A stretch of DNA of 64,000 nucleotides from Lichenostomus cassidix. Taxonomy: Eukaryota; Chordata; Aves; Passeriformes; Meliphagidae. The translations under genes were made by a program, and so were the position numbers. Below the pieces are notes generated by a model. It was not told the origin of the DNA. It did no database searches and worked only from the letters and a program-made list of their open reading frames with translations. How positions within the stretch are numbered: the stretch's first letter is position 1; every line of letters begins with the position of its first letter. This document shows, one piece after another, positions 48,305 through 62,108 of this stretch. Location: assembly GCA_008360975.2 (NCBI GenBank), contig CM039180.1:15839122-15903121 (forward strand). The letters are read 5' to 3'.

Positions 48305-48835
48305 ATATAGAATCATAAATTAACTGGGTTGGAAGGGAACTTAAGGATCATTTAGTTCCAATCCCCTCCAATGAGCAGGGACACTTTTCACTAGAGCAGG
48401 TTGCTCGGGACCCTATCCAAACTGGCCTCAGAAACTTCAAGAGATGGGGCATCCACATCTTCTTTGGACAACCTGTTCCAAAGTAAAGAATTTCTTTGAG
48501 ACATCTAATACAAATCTCCACTCTTTTACTTTAAACCCACTGTTAAGCCACTATCTGCCCATGTAAAAAGTCTCTCTCCCTCCCTTTTATGTCACCTTAT
48601 GGTGCTGGATGGCCACAAGGTCTCCCCAAAATGTTCTCTTTGTCAGGCTAAACACCCCCAGCTCTCTCAGCCTGTCTTCACGGGAGAGGTGCTCCAGCCC
48701 TCTGAACACCTTTGTGTCCTCCTCTGGACCTGCTCTAGCAAGTCCATGTCTTTCTTCTGCTGAGGACCCCAGACCTGGACATAGCACTCCAGGTGAGGTC
48801 TCACAAGGGCAAAGCAGAGGGGCAGATGCACCTCA
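48305..48835 (-). mobile_element. CR1 LINE 3' end, about 530 bp
   Basis: The plus strand starts 'tagaatcataaattaactgg' (inverted CR1 3' tail) and continues through 'gggttggaagggaac', 'gagcagggacact', 'gatggggcatccaca', 'caacctgttcca', 'aaagaatttcttt', 'ctctctcagcctgtcttca' and 'gaggtgctccagccctctga' to 'cactccaggtgaggtctcac'. It is a 5'-truncated insertion, as usual for CR1, of a different subfamily from the copy at 12517. The 94-codon plus-strand frame over it is not a gene. Confidence 0.9.
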
Positions 48836-51800
48836 CACAGGTGACATCACTCCTGATGTCCCAAATTTACCTCAAACCCATGAAAATTCATAACTTTTGA
48901 TTAGGCCTCTAGAGCAGCATGATGAACTGAAAGAAAGAGAAATTGCAGTTATCATAACTCTGAGAAATCATCTATTTCATTTGATATTTGGGGAAAAAAA
49001 ATATTTAAATGATTGACTTCAGACACATTTGAAAATGCTATTCTTCAGCTTAAAAAGTTTGTCTTAAAAAGCGAACTTCAGTTGCCCAGTGCTGATTACA
49101 AAGATGAAAGAAGTATATATTGGTTAATTGTCTGTCACTGCACTGTATTCTCTTGTGTTGTATTTACAAAGAATCAAGAATTGTGTTGGTGCAGAAGAGA
49201 TCAATAAGAAGACTGTTATCAATCTACTAGCAAACTTTGAAGTTGGAAAAAAGGAGAACTATATTGCTTTCAAACATCCTTGACAGTTTAACAAAGATGC
49301 AGCAAAGAGAGAAAGAGATGGGGAGGAGCTGTAATGACTGCCCTTGGTAGCAAAGAAAAGAAGAATGACTCAGGTGCTGAAGAGTTACACGAATCATAGT
49401 TTCATCCTTCAGAGGTTGAAAAGTTCAAGGCTATTAGCTATTTTCTTCTGCTGACAATGGACAAAAGAACAAAGCAAGAAACACAATATCTGTCCAAACA
49501 AGCTTTCCACGTTTATTGGCCTAACAGCTTTACTTTCAACTAAGAAAGCTTGAAATAATAGAGCAAGGAGTCATGAAACATGCCATCTTTAGCCCTGAAA
49601 AAGAGCTTTGCTAAGCCTTTAAAGCAAAATCTCTTGATCTTTTAAACATGAAATCCACATAGAGAGCAAAACACATTATGGTGTAATATAAGGGAAAACC
49701 ACACATATTTATGTTTTTCTCAAGAACAATTTTCTCATGCAGCATTAAAGAGTTCCCTCCAAAAAACAAATTTTGCAAGACGCAAAACTGTCTTTACTAT
49801 TAAGATTTAATCCATTTTAACCCTTTAAAAAAAGAAGAAGTCTAGTAACTACATGATTAAAATAAGAAGGTAGCTAAGCAGTTAACAACGAGGTCCAAAG
49901 TATTTTACTCTCTCTTACACAGTGCCTCCATGGGGTATTATCAGATATTCTGGCGTTTCATATGTCCTCAGTGGTCTCTGCTGAAAACTGTTCTGACCAC
50001 CATATAATACTGAGACTAGCAGCAGTGCAAGTCTTTTTCTCCAGGAAAGGCTTCTTTTCCCACTGAAGGAATTCCTGCATGTTTTTAATCAAAGATACAA
50101 CTTTTACCTCTTGTGTTCTCACCTGGTTTGATATGACCGTGTTTGAAAAAGCAGGAAACTCAGCATCTGTGACAGTTTCCATACTTAGAAAGAGCACACA
50201 GTATTGAGCTCTGCATTTCATTGGCAACATGAATTGTTAATTTAACTCCATAGCCATGCAAAATGTTATACCTTGAAAGATGAGGTTTTATTTCTAGTCT
50301 CCATGTTTGCAGAGGGATGAGAATGTATGCCTGTGTGAGACTGGATCCCTCAGGTTTATAGCACCATTTGGGGGAGCTGTTTCTCTGTGGTTCTTGGCTG
50401 TGAACAACGGAGCTCCATTTTGACCACTGGTGTCAGTGATAAACAATCAGCACTACAGAGGAGGTGAAAAGAGTTACTGTGACTGAACAGATGAAACTGG
50501 AAACAATGAGGCATAACCTTGAGGATTAGATCAGATGATCTGGGGAGTGAACAGAATAGATAAATGGACAGTTTTAGCAGAGGAAGTAGGAAGTCCTGAG
50601 TAATGCTCAGCAGAAAGAGAGTCAGAGTTGGAGTTGCCCTCTGACTGCTGCTGCTCAAGGACCTGTCCTGAAGGAGGAGAAACATTATCAGGAAGGAGAT
50701 TAATAGACATGTGTGATCCAGAGCAAAAGGCGGCCCTGAAGAGACATATGTGCGTTTGGGTGTTGCAGGGATATACTGTGGAGCTGAGGGAGAAAAAGAT
50801 GGATTTGATGTGACAGATGTGTAAATAAGGCACCCACTTTGTATGTGCATTTTTTCCTTTTTTTTTTTCTTCTAGGCCTACAGTTATATCAGGAGAAGGC
50901 TTCAAATTGCAAACTGAGAAGAAAACAACTGCCTTTTCCTTTTGTTAGCCAAATGACAGAGACACTAGAAAAAAACCCCAAAAAACCATAAACCCACATC
51001 CAAAAGAAAAACACCATAAATAAAAAAAATTTTTAAAAAATCATCTTCTACAAGAAAGAAACCCCAACCAACAACAAGCAGTATGCTTTACTCACTATGT
51101 TATTTCCTTTCTCTTCTTAAGGCCTTTAAAGTTCCTGCTGCAGATACTGACTGAGAATGCAGACCATTAATTCACTATTGAATAATTGTAAAAGCTCATA
51201 GAACATCTTCCTCCCCTTCTTTGCACTTATGTGAAATCAAAAGATATTTTTTTTGCTACCAGAAGTCACATGGAGAAGTGCTGTGACTTGAATTTTACTG
51301 GTGACTGGAACGCCCAAATGACAAAACCTCTTTTTCCCTCATGTTAGCATAGAATCCAAGTTCCCTGATTGTTTTGTGCCACAGTGAATTCCACAATAAA
51401 TGTAAGATTAAGTACCAAAATGAAGCACATTATTTGTATTGCAGAATGCTTGTACAACTACCTTTTCTCCTTACAAATTCTCACTACACATTGTAAACTA
51501 GCCTGCCCGTGACCTAGTAACACTTCTTACACTAAACTTAAACCTTCTTTAGAATATGTTTTACTTCACTTATATCAGTATTTTGCAACCTAAATTTTGC
51601 ATTCAGGACTTCAAATGTCCACTTGCCTTTAATGTGTGCTTATTTTTAATTCAAATATGTTCCATTTAATTCTGTAATCAACTGCCATTATCTGGCCTTA
51701 GTTTACTTCTTGAGAATTAAGTTATTTTCTTACAATGGTAGCTTTAAATTTGCAGAAACTCAATTAAGTGGGAAAAGTTGCCCAAAATTTCTTTCTAATT

Positions 51801-54800
51801 TACTTTTCTTTTTAGGCCTGATTATAGCTTCTATAATTCCCTTAATCTTTATTTCCTTAGAGTGACTATCACAGGAAGTTAATCCAAAAGCTGCACCAGC
51901 TTCTTAGGATACATTTTAAAACACAGAGCTAGATAATGGTTCTTGCTGTTATTCATTCCTGTTTTTCTGCCAACAGAATGCATTTTGCCAGTAAGGTGAC
52001 TTGAGGACCAACTGATTGCTCCATCCCCAGTATATTTAGGTGAAACAATCACTATAGGGTTCCAAGGCACATTTCAAAGAATTAAATAGAAAAGTTGTGT
52101 TCTGACACCGAATGATAGCTGAGTGAATATTTTTGTCAACAGTGTTCCCAGAACTACTGAAGAAATTGTAGTGCGTTCCATGTTTCAGCTTAATTGAATC
52201 TTGAAAACAGAAAATGTTATCCTGAGTCTAAAAGAAAAAGTGGAAACCACAGAGAGTAATCTTCAGTGGTCTACAGGAAGTGGAGAAGTCTGGAAAAAAG
52301 AAAAAATGCAAAGCCCTCATCTTTGCAATCCTTAGTCAGGCAGAAATCAGTAATAAATTTGAATGATCAAACAATATAAGACTGGACTGTGAATCTGTAT
52401 ATTTTGTCTCATATGCCAGTTAAATTATTCATGAAGAATCATCTCCTGCTAATCCCCTTTTCTTCTTCCTGTTGTCTAAACAGGCAATGCTGGATGGGTA
52501 TTAATTCAAATAGTTCTCACTTTCAGTAAAAAATTCCTTTCACAAATCTGACAGGGATGTCACTACTTTTTCAGTCTCTCAAGTAAATTAAAGACCCACT
52601 TGTTTTCCCTTTGCTTTGCATTTTTATCTCCTCATAACAGACTGTACCATATAATTAGTATAGACTTAAAGAAAAATCCTGGAATTTTGTAGTAGAGTGA
52701 GAGAACCAACTTGGATCTTTCTGTTGAGGGAACATCACAATTTAAAAGGCAAAATGGTTTTCATGAAAGGAGAATTTTTGATCAGACAAATACAATGCAG
52801 GTTTTCATAGAGTCCAGGCAGTTTATTTTTATAGCAACATGTTGCAGTGGTCTAGACTTATTGCCCCATAAATGTGGGCAGTAAGTTCAACTGTTGAATG
52901 AGTTTTTGAGGAAATGAGAATAATTGAAAGGGAAAAGGGAAGTACCAACTTCAGCAAAGCTTTTTCACCATACTGAGATATTTTTAGAATCGTTAATATT
53001 CCTCATCTTTCTAACATCTTATCACCAGAATGGCCTCACCTATTAATATACTTTATGGCAATCAAGGAAATAAGCAGATTAGAAGATTTGATGGAATACA
53101 AATCTTGCTAGTGATGCTTAGTTTGCTTGTGCTCGTGAGAGCTGCTATCAGTGAATGAACATAAGGATACAGCTGTAATAGCAGCACTGAAAATTTTTCC
53201 TATTTCCAACTCTGGCTGTGGCTGAAGGTCAGAGAGTTTACTGCCTGGAGGAGTGCATGGAGGAAGTCCCAGAAGGAGTCTGGGGTGACCATGTCCTCAT
53301 TCCTCCTGCTGGAACAATCCCTGAAGGGGACATGGGACAAAAAGAAGATCAGTACAGCATAACAGCATTTCCTTTTAGGTAAGAATCTGCTAAGACAATA
53401 GAAGCTTGCAGTCTTCTCCTGCATACTTGTTAATATTCTTTTAATTAATCACTAAAGTAGTCATAAAATATACTGATTATGGAATGAATAAACTACAATA
53501 GACATAGGAGCTTAAAACGTGATATAGGGTTCCTAGTTGAGGTCTTCACATGCCACAGATACCTGTTTCCCTCTTCTCCATGTGTCAGGCCAGAATTGGC
53601 AGTAGAAGTTCAGAAAGGGTTCATGACTGTCAGAAACTGGAAGATGTGGTTTCTCGTTTCTTGAGTGAGTTCTCCAACTACTCTAATGAGAAACTCTCTC
53701 CTGTACACTCATATTATAAAATTAAAAAGCTACACATGCTTTTGCTGTCAGACCTAGTTCTGTCAGCTTCTGAATGTGTGTGCTAATATGACTTGCTTCT
53801 AAATCATGGTGGGTCTCAAGTTTAGACAGCTTTTTAGCTGAACAGGAAAAAGCTTTGCAAATGCTGGGCAATTCAGATCATATGACTGTGGCACCAAGCA
53901 AGGAATGAAGCAACCACGGAAATCCGTTTGGGACTTGGCTGCCCAAATTCATCATGAATACTATGCAATGAAATCTCCAAGCTTTTTAGTGCCTGGCTGC
54001 ACTGTCTCATCACATTTCCTATTGGTTCTCCTGATAACATTATCATTTTGAGATAGTGTTATTTAGGAAAATGGAACTAAAAAATAATAAATTGCCATTC
54101 CATTCTTTTAATTTTTTTTACAGCATTGATTTTTTTGTTGTTCTTTGTTTGTGGTTTTTTGAGATACTGTGTTCCACAACTATACTTATTTAGAAAGCTT
54201 TTTTCTTTTCAATAGGTCTAGAAAATGGAATAAGCAATATCCCAACAACCTATTTTAACTGAAGTGCAAAATGATTTTTATAAGTCCATCCTACTGCTTT
54301 TATAACTTTGGCAGTAAAAAGAAGTTATTATTAGAATATCCTTGTTGCATACCAACAGCCCTTGTCAATACTACTTGCAAGGACAAAACAAAAACATAAA
54401 GAAAGATGAAAGATGAAATATCTTTTACATATTAAAAAGGCATCTGTCTAGTTCTTGAGTCTACTCGTATGGATTACTTATTCAGCTGCTTTTAATTGTA
54501 GCTGAATAAGGAACAATTCCACAAGTGTTCTCAAGTAATTTCTTCTCTTATGTGAAATTAACACTAACAAAGCACATAGTGTAGTTATGAAGTTTTGTCT
54601 GAGAATGCTAGAATGACTTAAAAAAACCCAAAACCTTTGGCAGAATCTGCTGTAACAAATACTGGGGGACGTATAGTTTATGTGAAATACTTCCAGATTC
54701 ACACTTTTATTACCTTGTCATATCACATATTTCTGCAAACTATGGGATCCATATGAGCATATCTCCAAACTCCCATACTTACCATCTATCCTTCTTCCAT

Positions 54801-57800
54801 TTCATGTGTCAGACTCTTTGTGATGTCTGTAAACCATCCACATTTATCTACCCTGACATGGTTAATGATGCTTAGTTGCATTTCCTTAACATACTATTGA
54901 AAGACCATATGCTCCCAAATGTTTTGTGAATTTTTATTGCATGAAATACTCATATTTAAACTATTAGAGAGAAGAGAATTCTAAATAAGGCCTGGAAAAA
55001 CTAGCAAACCTGTGGACTTGATCATAACTCTCACTGACACTCTTCCAAAGGAAAGTTAGGCAAATTTTTCTTGGATGTCTTAAAGCTTTCTGATTCCACA
55101 GTTAACTGCATGAGGTGATGGAAAGAATATATACTTAATACTCCTGGCTGATTAGGTGATGGGTAGGAAAGGGAGAAAGGAAAAAGTGGTTGAAGTCTAG
55201 ACTTCTCACCTTCTTCTGTGTTGAAAATACAAGCTTCTTTCTCACTATGAAAGTGAAGTAGTAAATAGTATTCTTTGAAGCACCTGTGCTACAGAACATT
55301 TTTTTTCCTAAAGATACTCATTATTTTATGAAGCAACACATTTATTTACACTAATAGAATTAAGTAAGATATTGTTCTAGGTTTGTAATAATGAAGTTGA
55401 AAAGCATCTTCCATTATAATTGCAACTGCATTTTTAGCAGTACAGAAGTTTTCAATAGTGCAGCTTCACTGGTGGAAGTCATGAGTAAGAGCTCCTATAA
55501 AGGTTTTGATTTATAAGTTACCCATTTTTTAAAGGGCTGCTAACCACACATTTCAAAGCTAAAATGCAGCAGAGAGTTGGTGAGATAGGAGCAAATAAAA
55601 ATAGGTCTTCAATTGCTGATAATTTTAATAGCTTCCTTTTTATACTAACAATAATTTCAAAATAATTGGAAAGCCTAGAGCAGTATGTGTCCATGTCAAA
55701 AGATAGCCATTCCTGGAATGCTCTGCAGCAATCTATGTTTTAATACATTCAGGGCTATGAATTCTCACTTTCTAGAAGTCTGAACAGTGAACTTGCATCA
55801 AGAAACCAATTATGCAAACAAAGAATACAAAACCAGATGGCAAACACGGGATAAGAGTGATATTAAATTTGATTCATCAAGTTTTTCTTAGTGTTAGTAG
55901 AAATGACCTTAAAAATATATTTTAGTATCTAATTGTAAAACCAATTAAGGAAGAACCTATACAAATCAGAGCACTGTGAAAATAAGATCTGTAAACTGAA
56001 CTAAGATTATATTTTTCTAAATAGATTTTTATGCAAATGATGTTCATAGCATTATTTATGTGCAGTTAGATCTATAATATGAGCTAAATATGAAAGTTCC
56101 AAATGGTGCCCAAATTTTATAAAACCTATATTTAGTTCTAACATCAGCAAAGGAAAGGAAAGAATCTCTTTCTAATAGATTATATACAAAGCACAAAGAC
56201 TGACCCAAATACATTTTTTACTTAAAACTGAAGGGGAAGTTATCAGTTTTAGCTTTCTCCCAATAAATGGTTTTGCTTCCACTTCATTTTGGGTGAACCT
56301 ATAGTCACAAAAAATGAATTGTCAATTGGCTTTCAGTACAGATATGAATCTGAAAAAGCAGTAAGCAAAAATATTTAGGTTTAATGGTGTTTTTCTCTTG
56401 CTTTTTTTCTTTTGCTGACATGAGAGGAAAAGAGAGTTCTTAGCTACATATATTATTCCATGAGAAAAAAATTATTTCATATCAATTGTCAAAAGGAAGC
56501 TGAAGGTGAAAAAGTCTTGCCTTTCCATGACAAGATAAACTGAGCTTTCCTCCTCTCCTTGTCTCTGAAAAAGTAGCATTAAGAATATTCACTCACACTA
56601 GGATAGTCATTTTCCCCCATAAATATCTGGATCTGAATCTTTCTCTTTGGAAACTTTTTTAAATATCACTCATCTGGTGAAAAAAAAAAAAAAAAGGCTG
56701 GTTTCTTTGTGTTGGCAAACAGTTCTCCACCTTCATTGGAGCAGAAACTAGATAACCGTTTCCTCACATCCTAATGTCCTTTGAAATCTGCTGGGTGTTT
56801 ATGTACCCCCTGGGTCTGACAGCTGGTGAGTTTGATTGATAGAGAGCTTAACAGATGACAGGACAGAATTGGTCTCGAGTAGGTAGATAGCCATCCAGAT
56901 GGAGCTATCCAGAAAGTGATTAGGTCTTGTAGTAAACATCCTATCGAAAGATAGAGCCATTTCAATTGTATGGGACTATTAAAGTATTTTATAGACATTG
57001 GAAAAGCTCCAGCAAAGAGAGTTCTTCTGCAGGAAACTTGAGATCCTGGTGAGTAAAAGCTTCACCTGTGAGTTAAGGAATCAAAGTTCAAATCTTTGGC
57101 CTGAAGCAGGAAGAAAGTGAATTTGAGGTCATTTCTCATACCTCTTAAGCAGGTACCTTAATCAAAGGGACATGATGTATTCTAAAGAAGCATTGCCTCA
57201 TGCTGGAGCTAATGGAGTTAATTAATGTTTGCTGCAGTTCCATAAGCATTAAGTGGTGTCATCAATCCTTAGCAAAAGAAGATTTCAGTGGTTGCCTGAC
57301 TATCATGTTACCTGACCTGTCTCTGGTTCCCTCTTCCTGAACAATGCTATGTATTCATTAATATGCAGCTGAGTAAAAATAGGTTGTTTTCTTTCATGTG
57401 CCCAGGAATATAGAACTGGAATTGTAGATTACTCATGCTCTGAGAGTATGGCACAAAAATGCATTATATATATGGTATAAGAGGTCTCTGACTACAGTCA
57501 TAGGAGAACAATAAAGCCTTTTCTATCTGAGGGCAAGTATCTGTGGAAAGATATAGTATTTGATCTCCAGGTTTTTCTAAAAAAGGGTCTGACAGAGGTA
57601 AGATCTCCTAATATCATCCCAGAATGGCTGGTATATCTGAGTTAGGACCTTGCAGTGCTACCACAAATGTGCCATCCAAATGTAAGGCAGGTACATGCCT
57701 GGATGAAAAACAGCCTATCAAACTTTACACTAGATGTAAACACATGAAAGAAGGTAAAAAAATTTGTCAACCAGAAAGAAACTATATCTTTGTTCTCTAA

Positions 57801-59224
57801 CAAGGGAGTATAGAATTCTGCATCACATAATTAAAACAGTATAGGATTTCACAGCCCACAACTCACAAGTTAGGTTTGCAGTTACTTGCAGTAGTTAAAT
57901 ATTGTGAGAGAAATACTAGCAGAGATGACAGGAAAAGGAATTTTCTGTCTAAGTTGAACTTTAAAAATATTAATAGTCTTGTTAGTTGGTATTTGTGGAA
58001 CTAGCTGCTAAGCTTTGATCATTTTGCTTTTTTGTATTTTATACTACTATATCTTCATTTAGAAAGTGACAGGCAGTGATAGAAGCCTGAAAAAGGTCTT
58101 TCATGATTTGGAGAACTGCAGACATTTTTTTATGAAACATGCAAGTATTGTAAAAAACCTTTCTGTCATTTACAAAACCATACCAGAATAAATTTATATT
58201 GCTAATGTCAAGGTTTATTGTTCTTGGTTGTACCAACACAAAGTAAAGAACTACACAGACTGCTTTTTTTTTAATCAATAATTTAAAAGTGCCATTTAAC
58301 ACCAGAATTTCTTTAAAATAATACTAATTAATATAAATATGGAAGTAAAATGTCAAGACTTGGTTATTCTAAGAAAGATTACAATATAGGTAAACTCTCC
58401 TAACTTTTTCTTGTATCTCTTGGTTTTTTTTTTCTTTTCCCTTAAATGCTTACAGAAATCGATCACAGAAATGACAATACCTTTCTATCATTGCCTCAAA
58501 CTGTAAAATAAAGATTGTAGATTTCATAATTTTTTATTTCTATTTTTTATTACTGATTTCAGAGGTTAAGGTCATAAGTGAAATACTTGATCATTAAATA
58601 TAAAATTTACATTTAAATAATTACTGTCTTCATTTTAAAAATACAATAATCTTAATAAAGGATTTGTAGTTCAAAATATTTTATAATTATTGAACTAAAA
58701 ATCATGAACTATCCAAAGATAGTTAGCAGGAGCACTATAAATGTTCAGTCTTTTCCTGGTTCATACAAAAAATCTGTTAATACCTACAGTATCTATTTTA
58801 TGTTTTCGTATTATGTTTGATGATCCTGAAAGAATAGCACCACTGAGATTTGTCAAACATTTATACTAGCAACAATAAATAGCTATTTCTTTGAGGCAGT
58901 GGAGAAACAGGATTGAAATGAAGGATTTTTCTTCATTATTTACACTTAATGTTGCGTATGACTAGCATATTAATTTCATCCATCATAAATTGAATTAAAT
59001 TGCATTAGTTATTGATAATCTAGATAATATAGGATCAAAATTTTTAGCACACTGTAATAGATTAGCAGTCAAACTAATGGAATTTAGATGCATGATCAAT
59101 GTGATTATGCTTTGGTAAAAAGTTATGGTAATGAAACATTGGAAAATTTATGAAATGCTTGACGGTGTACCCAAGAAATGGAGAACTGTATGATCTTCCC
59201 CTTCACATTGTGGTATGAATTAAT
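48836..59224. other. AT-rich non-coding DNA, nothing firmly recognised
   Basis: About 10.4 kb without a convincing gene or repeat family. A 164-codon minus-strand frame (50356-50850) is serine/leucine-rich with an overlapping frame on the same strand and no domain. A 16-base poly-A run is at 56680-56695. Confidence 0.5.
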
Positions 59225-59470
59225 TCTGAAGAGTGGAAGTCTGTTGGAGAAAGAATTTACTAGATGTCTACTGGAAATACAGTAGAGCAGAGAGGAAAAC
59301 AGCCAGGAGGCTCCTGAAGAATGTGGAAGAGAATTTCCTGACACAGCTGGTGTTGGAGCCAATTAGGAAAGGCTGGACCTGTTTGGTGCAGACAGAGAAG
59401 GACTTGTGGGTGATGTGATGGTTGGAGGCCATCCTGGGCATAGTGATTATGAAACACATGTTCTTCATTG
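59225..59470 (+). mobile_element. CR1 LINE fragment, endonuclease part of ORF2, frameshifted
   Basis: Frame one gives 'FLTQLVLEPIRKGWTCLVQT' followed by 'EKDLWVM'. A second frame then gives 'GDVMVGGHPGHSDYE'. Together these follow the end of the CR1 endonuclease domain, including its G-H-S-D signature, with a frame shift near 59406. It is a dead, isolated fragment in the orientation opposite to the copy at 19110. Confidence 0.65.
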
Positions 59471-61828
59471 CTTGAAATACGAAATCTTTAATTCCTCTAT
59501 AACTTTGCACCTAGAGCATGTGACCCTATCTTTAATTTCCAGAGCTCAGATGGGTTATTCTTTAAACTCCTTGGTTTGTCTACACACATCATTCTGTAAA
59601 GCTGCCTGACTTGATTTGCATTCTCTGCAGAACCAGAGCTTTTTTACAAAGAAAAGAGTGTTCAGGAAAACCTGCAAAATAAACAATGGAATAATTAAAC
59701 ATATAACTTTGTTCTCTCTCTGTCATACACTTTCTCACTTTAGCTAAAACTTTTCAAGATAGCAATTTACTTTTGTCTGGTTTACATTCTTCCTTAAAAA
59801 AAAAATGTAGTGAGATAATGAATCATCATCAACAAGAATCAGTAGAGTTCTTCACAAAAATAGGCATGAAAATGAAAAAAATAGCACTGGTCATCTTTGT
59901 CAAGGAGGTAGGAGATTAGTTTTTCTGCTGACAGCACTGTGTGATACATTTAAAAAATAATTAGGATTAACTTGCAAGACTCACAAGCAATACCTTGGGA
60001 AGGTAGGTTTGGGGTTTTTGGGGGTTTTTTGTTGGTTTTTTTTGGTTTTGGTTTTTGTTTTGTGGGGGTTTTTTGTTTTGGTTTGGTTTGGTTTTTTTAA
60101 TAAACCAGGCTCTACATGGAGTAGCACACATCTTCTAAAACCCAGTTCCTAGGAGAAAAACCAGCCAAATGCTCTTCCTTCTCCAGTCACAGAAATACTG
60201 ATCATAGTACAGGAAAAAGCAAAAATGCACTTTACTACCTGTGTATCCATTAATTCTGTGTTTCCAAGCTGGACATTTCATTATCTCCAGAACACACTTA
60301 ATGTTTTTAGCACAGGTAAATAGAAACATTTAATCACAGTACATCTTTGCTGTCTTCTTGGACTGTGACTATGAGGAAACATATTTATTTAAATAAAAAT
60401 AAAGGAAAATGGATTTCTGGAGGGTTACCTATTGCACTGCCGTAAGTATACCTGTACTAACAGCATTTCAGCGTTTTCTTCTAGCTATAATGCCTTTGAA
60501 ATATTTGAAATCTTGTAATACTGTAATATAAATGCAGTGCATATTCAGTTCCTAGAAAAATGTTGAAAATGTAATTGCTTTTATATAACTGAAATTCAAG
60601 ATTGAAAATATTTTGAAAGCACCACTGTGGAAAAAGATATTGAAATACTGTATGAGAAGAACTGGAAAGAGAAAAAAATTAAATCAATTTTAGGAGGGAA
60701 AGATTAGGCATGTTAGTGAATAAGGTGGCAGAGTCAATAAGAGAGACTTCTCAAAGCATATTCAGGATGAAAAAAGTGTTAATTGGATACAAGAGGGTGT
60801 TTATGAGGGAATACAAATAGATTTGAGCAAAACATGTAAATAACAGCAGAGCATTTGATATAGGAAATATTCCTGTGACCATGTTTGTTGTTATATTGAC
60901 TAGTAAATGAGAAGACAACGCTGAACCCTGGAAGACCAAGGACGTCATGGGTCAGAGTTTGTTACTATTCACTGTGCTCCAAAGTTCACTATTTCCAATA
61001 AATCCATTCCATAAACAGATGTACAGTATCAGATCCAGCTTTCTGTATGGAAGGAAATAATTTATTTAAAAGAAAATTAACTATAAAATGAATACTTTAG
61101 GTTTTAGGTAAAAGACTGAGATGCTTTGAAGTGTTGACATTTCAACATTTTGAAATGAAGAAACTTACTGTTTTGTTAATTTTTACCATCTGCCTGAAAT
61201 ATATTTTAAATGTAAAATATTCTAATGATTTTTTAACCTGCACTAATGAAATATTATTTAAGTTGTTAGGCACCTTAAAAGTCTTCCATTCATTTTTCTA
61301 CAGTGTTTCAGGTACATTAGAAAAGAAAAATATCAGCTTTATGGCTTTTTGCTAACTTCAGAATTAAAATCACACTGAGTTTCCCCAAGTTTTCATGTCA
61401 TAGAATTAAGCAAGAAATGTCACAGTATAGCTTGATTCTAATAAAAAACTTCATTATTTTTGAAATATTAGATTAACCTAAGCAATATTTGGAGTTTTTT
61501 TGTTTTGTTTTCCAGAGACAACCAAATAGGGCCATTTAGGTTTATTTTGTCATCTGTTTCCATGTTAAATAAGGGTAGAGATGTATTTAGTTCTCCAATA
61601 GCTACTGGCACATAAGAAATCTGATTGGTCACCTAGCCTTCCTAGGTAAAAAATTCAGGTTTATTGGATCTTATGTCTTGAACAAGTATTATACATATTT
61701 TAATTTATGTATAAATTTAATTTTTAAATTTTTTTGTTTTCTGTGATTTACTCATACATAAATTGAAACTGTTCTACATGTATCACACTTATTTTTATTG
61801 ATTTTTTTTCCATTTGTTATTGTTGTAG
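59471..61828. other. AT-rich non-coding DNA with one T/G-rich tract
   Basis: Nothing was recognised except the simple repeat at 60004-60098. Confidence 0.55.
60004..60098. repeat. T/G-rich simple repeat
   Basis: About 95 bases composed only of G and T apart from the last few, with G runs of 4-5 (60011-60014, 60020-60024, 60064-60068) separated by T runs, ending in 'ggtttggtttggttt'. Such tracts may form G-quadruplex or other non-B structures. Confidence 0.85.
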
Positions 61829-61998
61829 ACAAATCATATACGTCCCAAGATTCGTGGCAAAGGCAGAAAACCATAAAACTTTATCCAGCTCCTGAAACTC
61901 TAGCTGAACCTGCTTCCCACACAAAGAAAAACCCACCAGGTTCTTTGACAGTATTTCCAACAGAAGCCCACAAAAAGATAAAATATTTAATACAGTGA
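61829..61998 (+). CDS. Candidate 3'-terminal coding exon, unidentified
   Basis: A long pyrimidine-rich run ends in 'ttgttattgttgtag', a good splice acceptor, at 61828. From there a frame stays open for about 55 codons to TGA at 61996-61998; the first two bases complete a codon begun in a preceding exon. AATAAA occurs about 105 nt after the stop (62103-62108). The peptide is polar with K, T, P and S ('KLYPAPETLAEPASH') and is not recognised. No upstream exon was found in the window, and a frame of this length can occur by chance in such DNA. I rate this as a hint only. Confidence 0.2.
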
Positions 61999-62108
61999 AA
62001 ACCTTTTCTAGTTACATCATGAATTATAATTCTGAATCAAACTACAGAGTCATGGGTTGGCATCTGTTCAGTAATTATCCTTAATTCAATGTTAGTAAAC
62101 CCAATAAA

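Noticed and set aside
48609..48893. 94-codon plus-strand frame
   Set aside because: It is antisense reading of a CR1 3' region.
50356..50905. Overlapping minus-strand frames of 164 and 124 codons
   Set aside because: They are serine/leucine-rich without domains, two frames are open at once, and there is no sign of exon structure.
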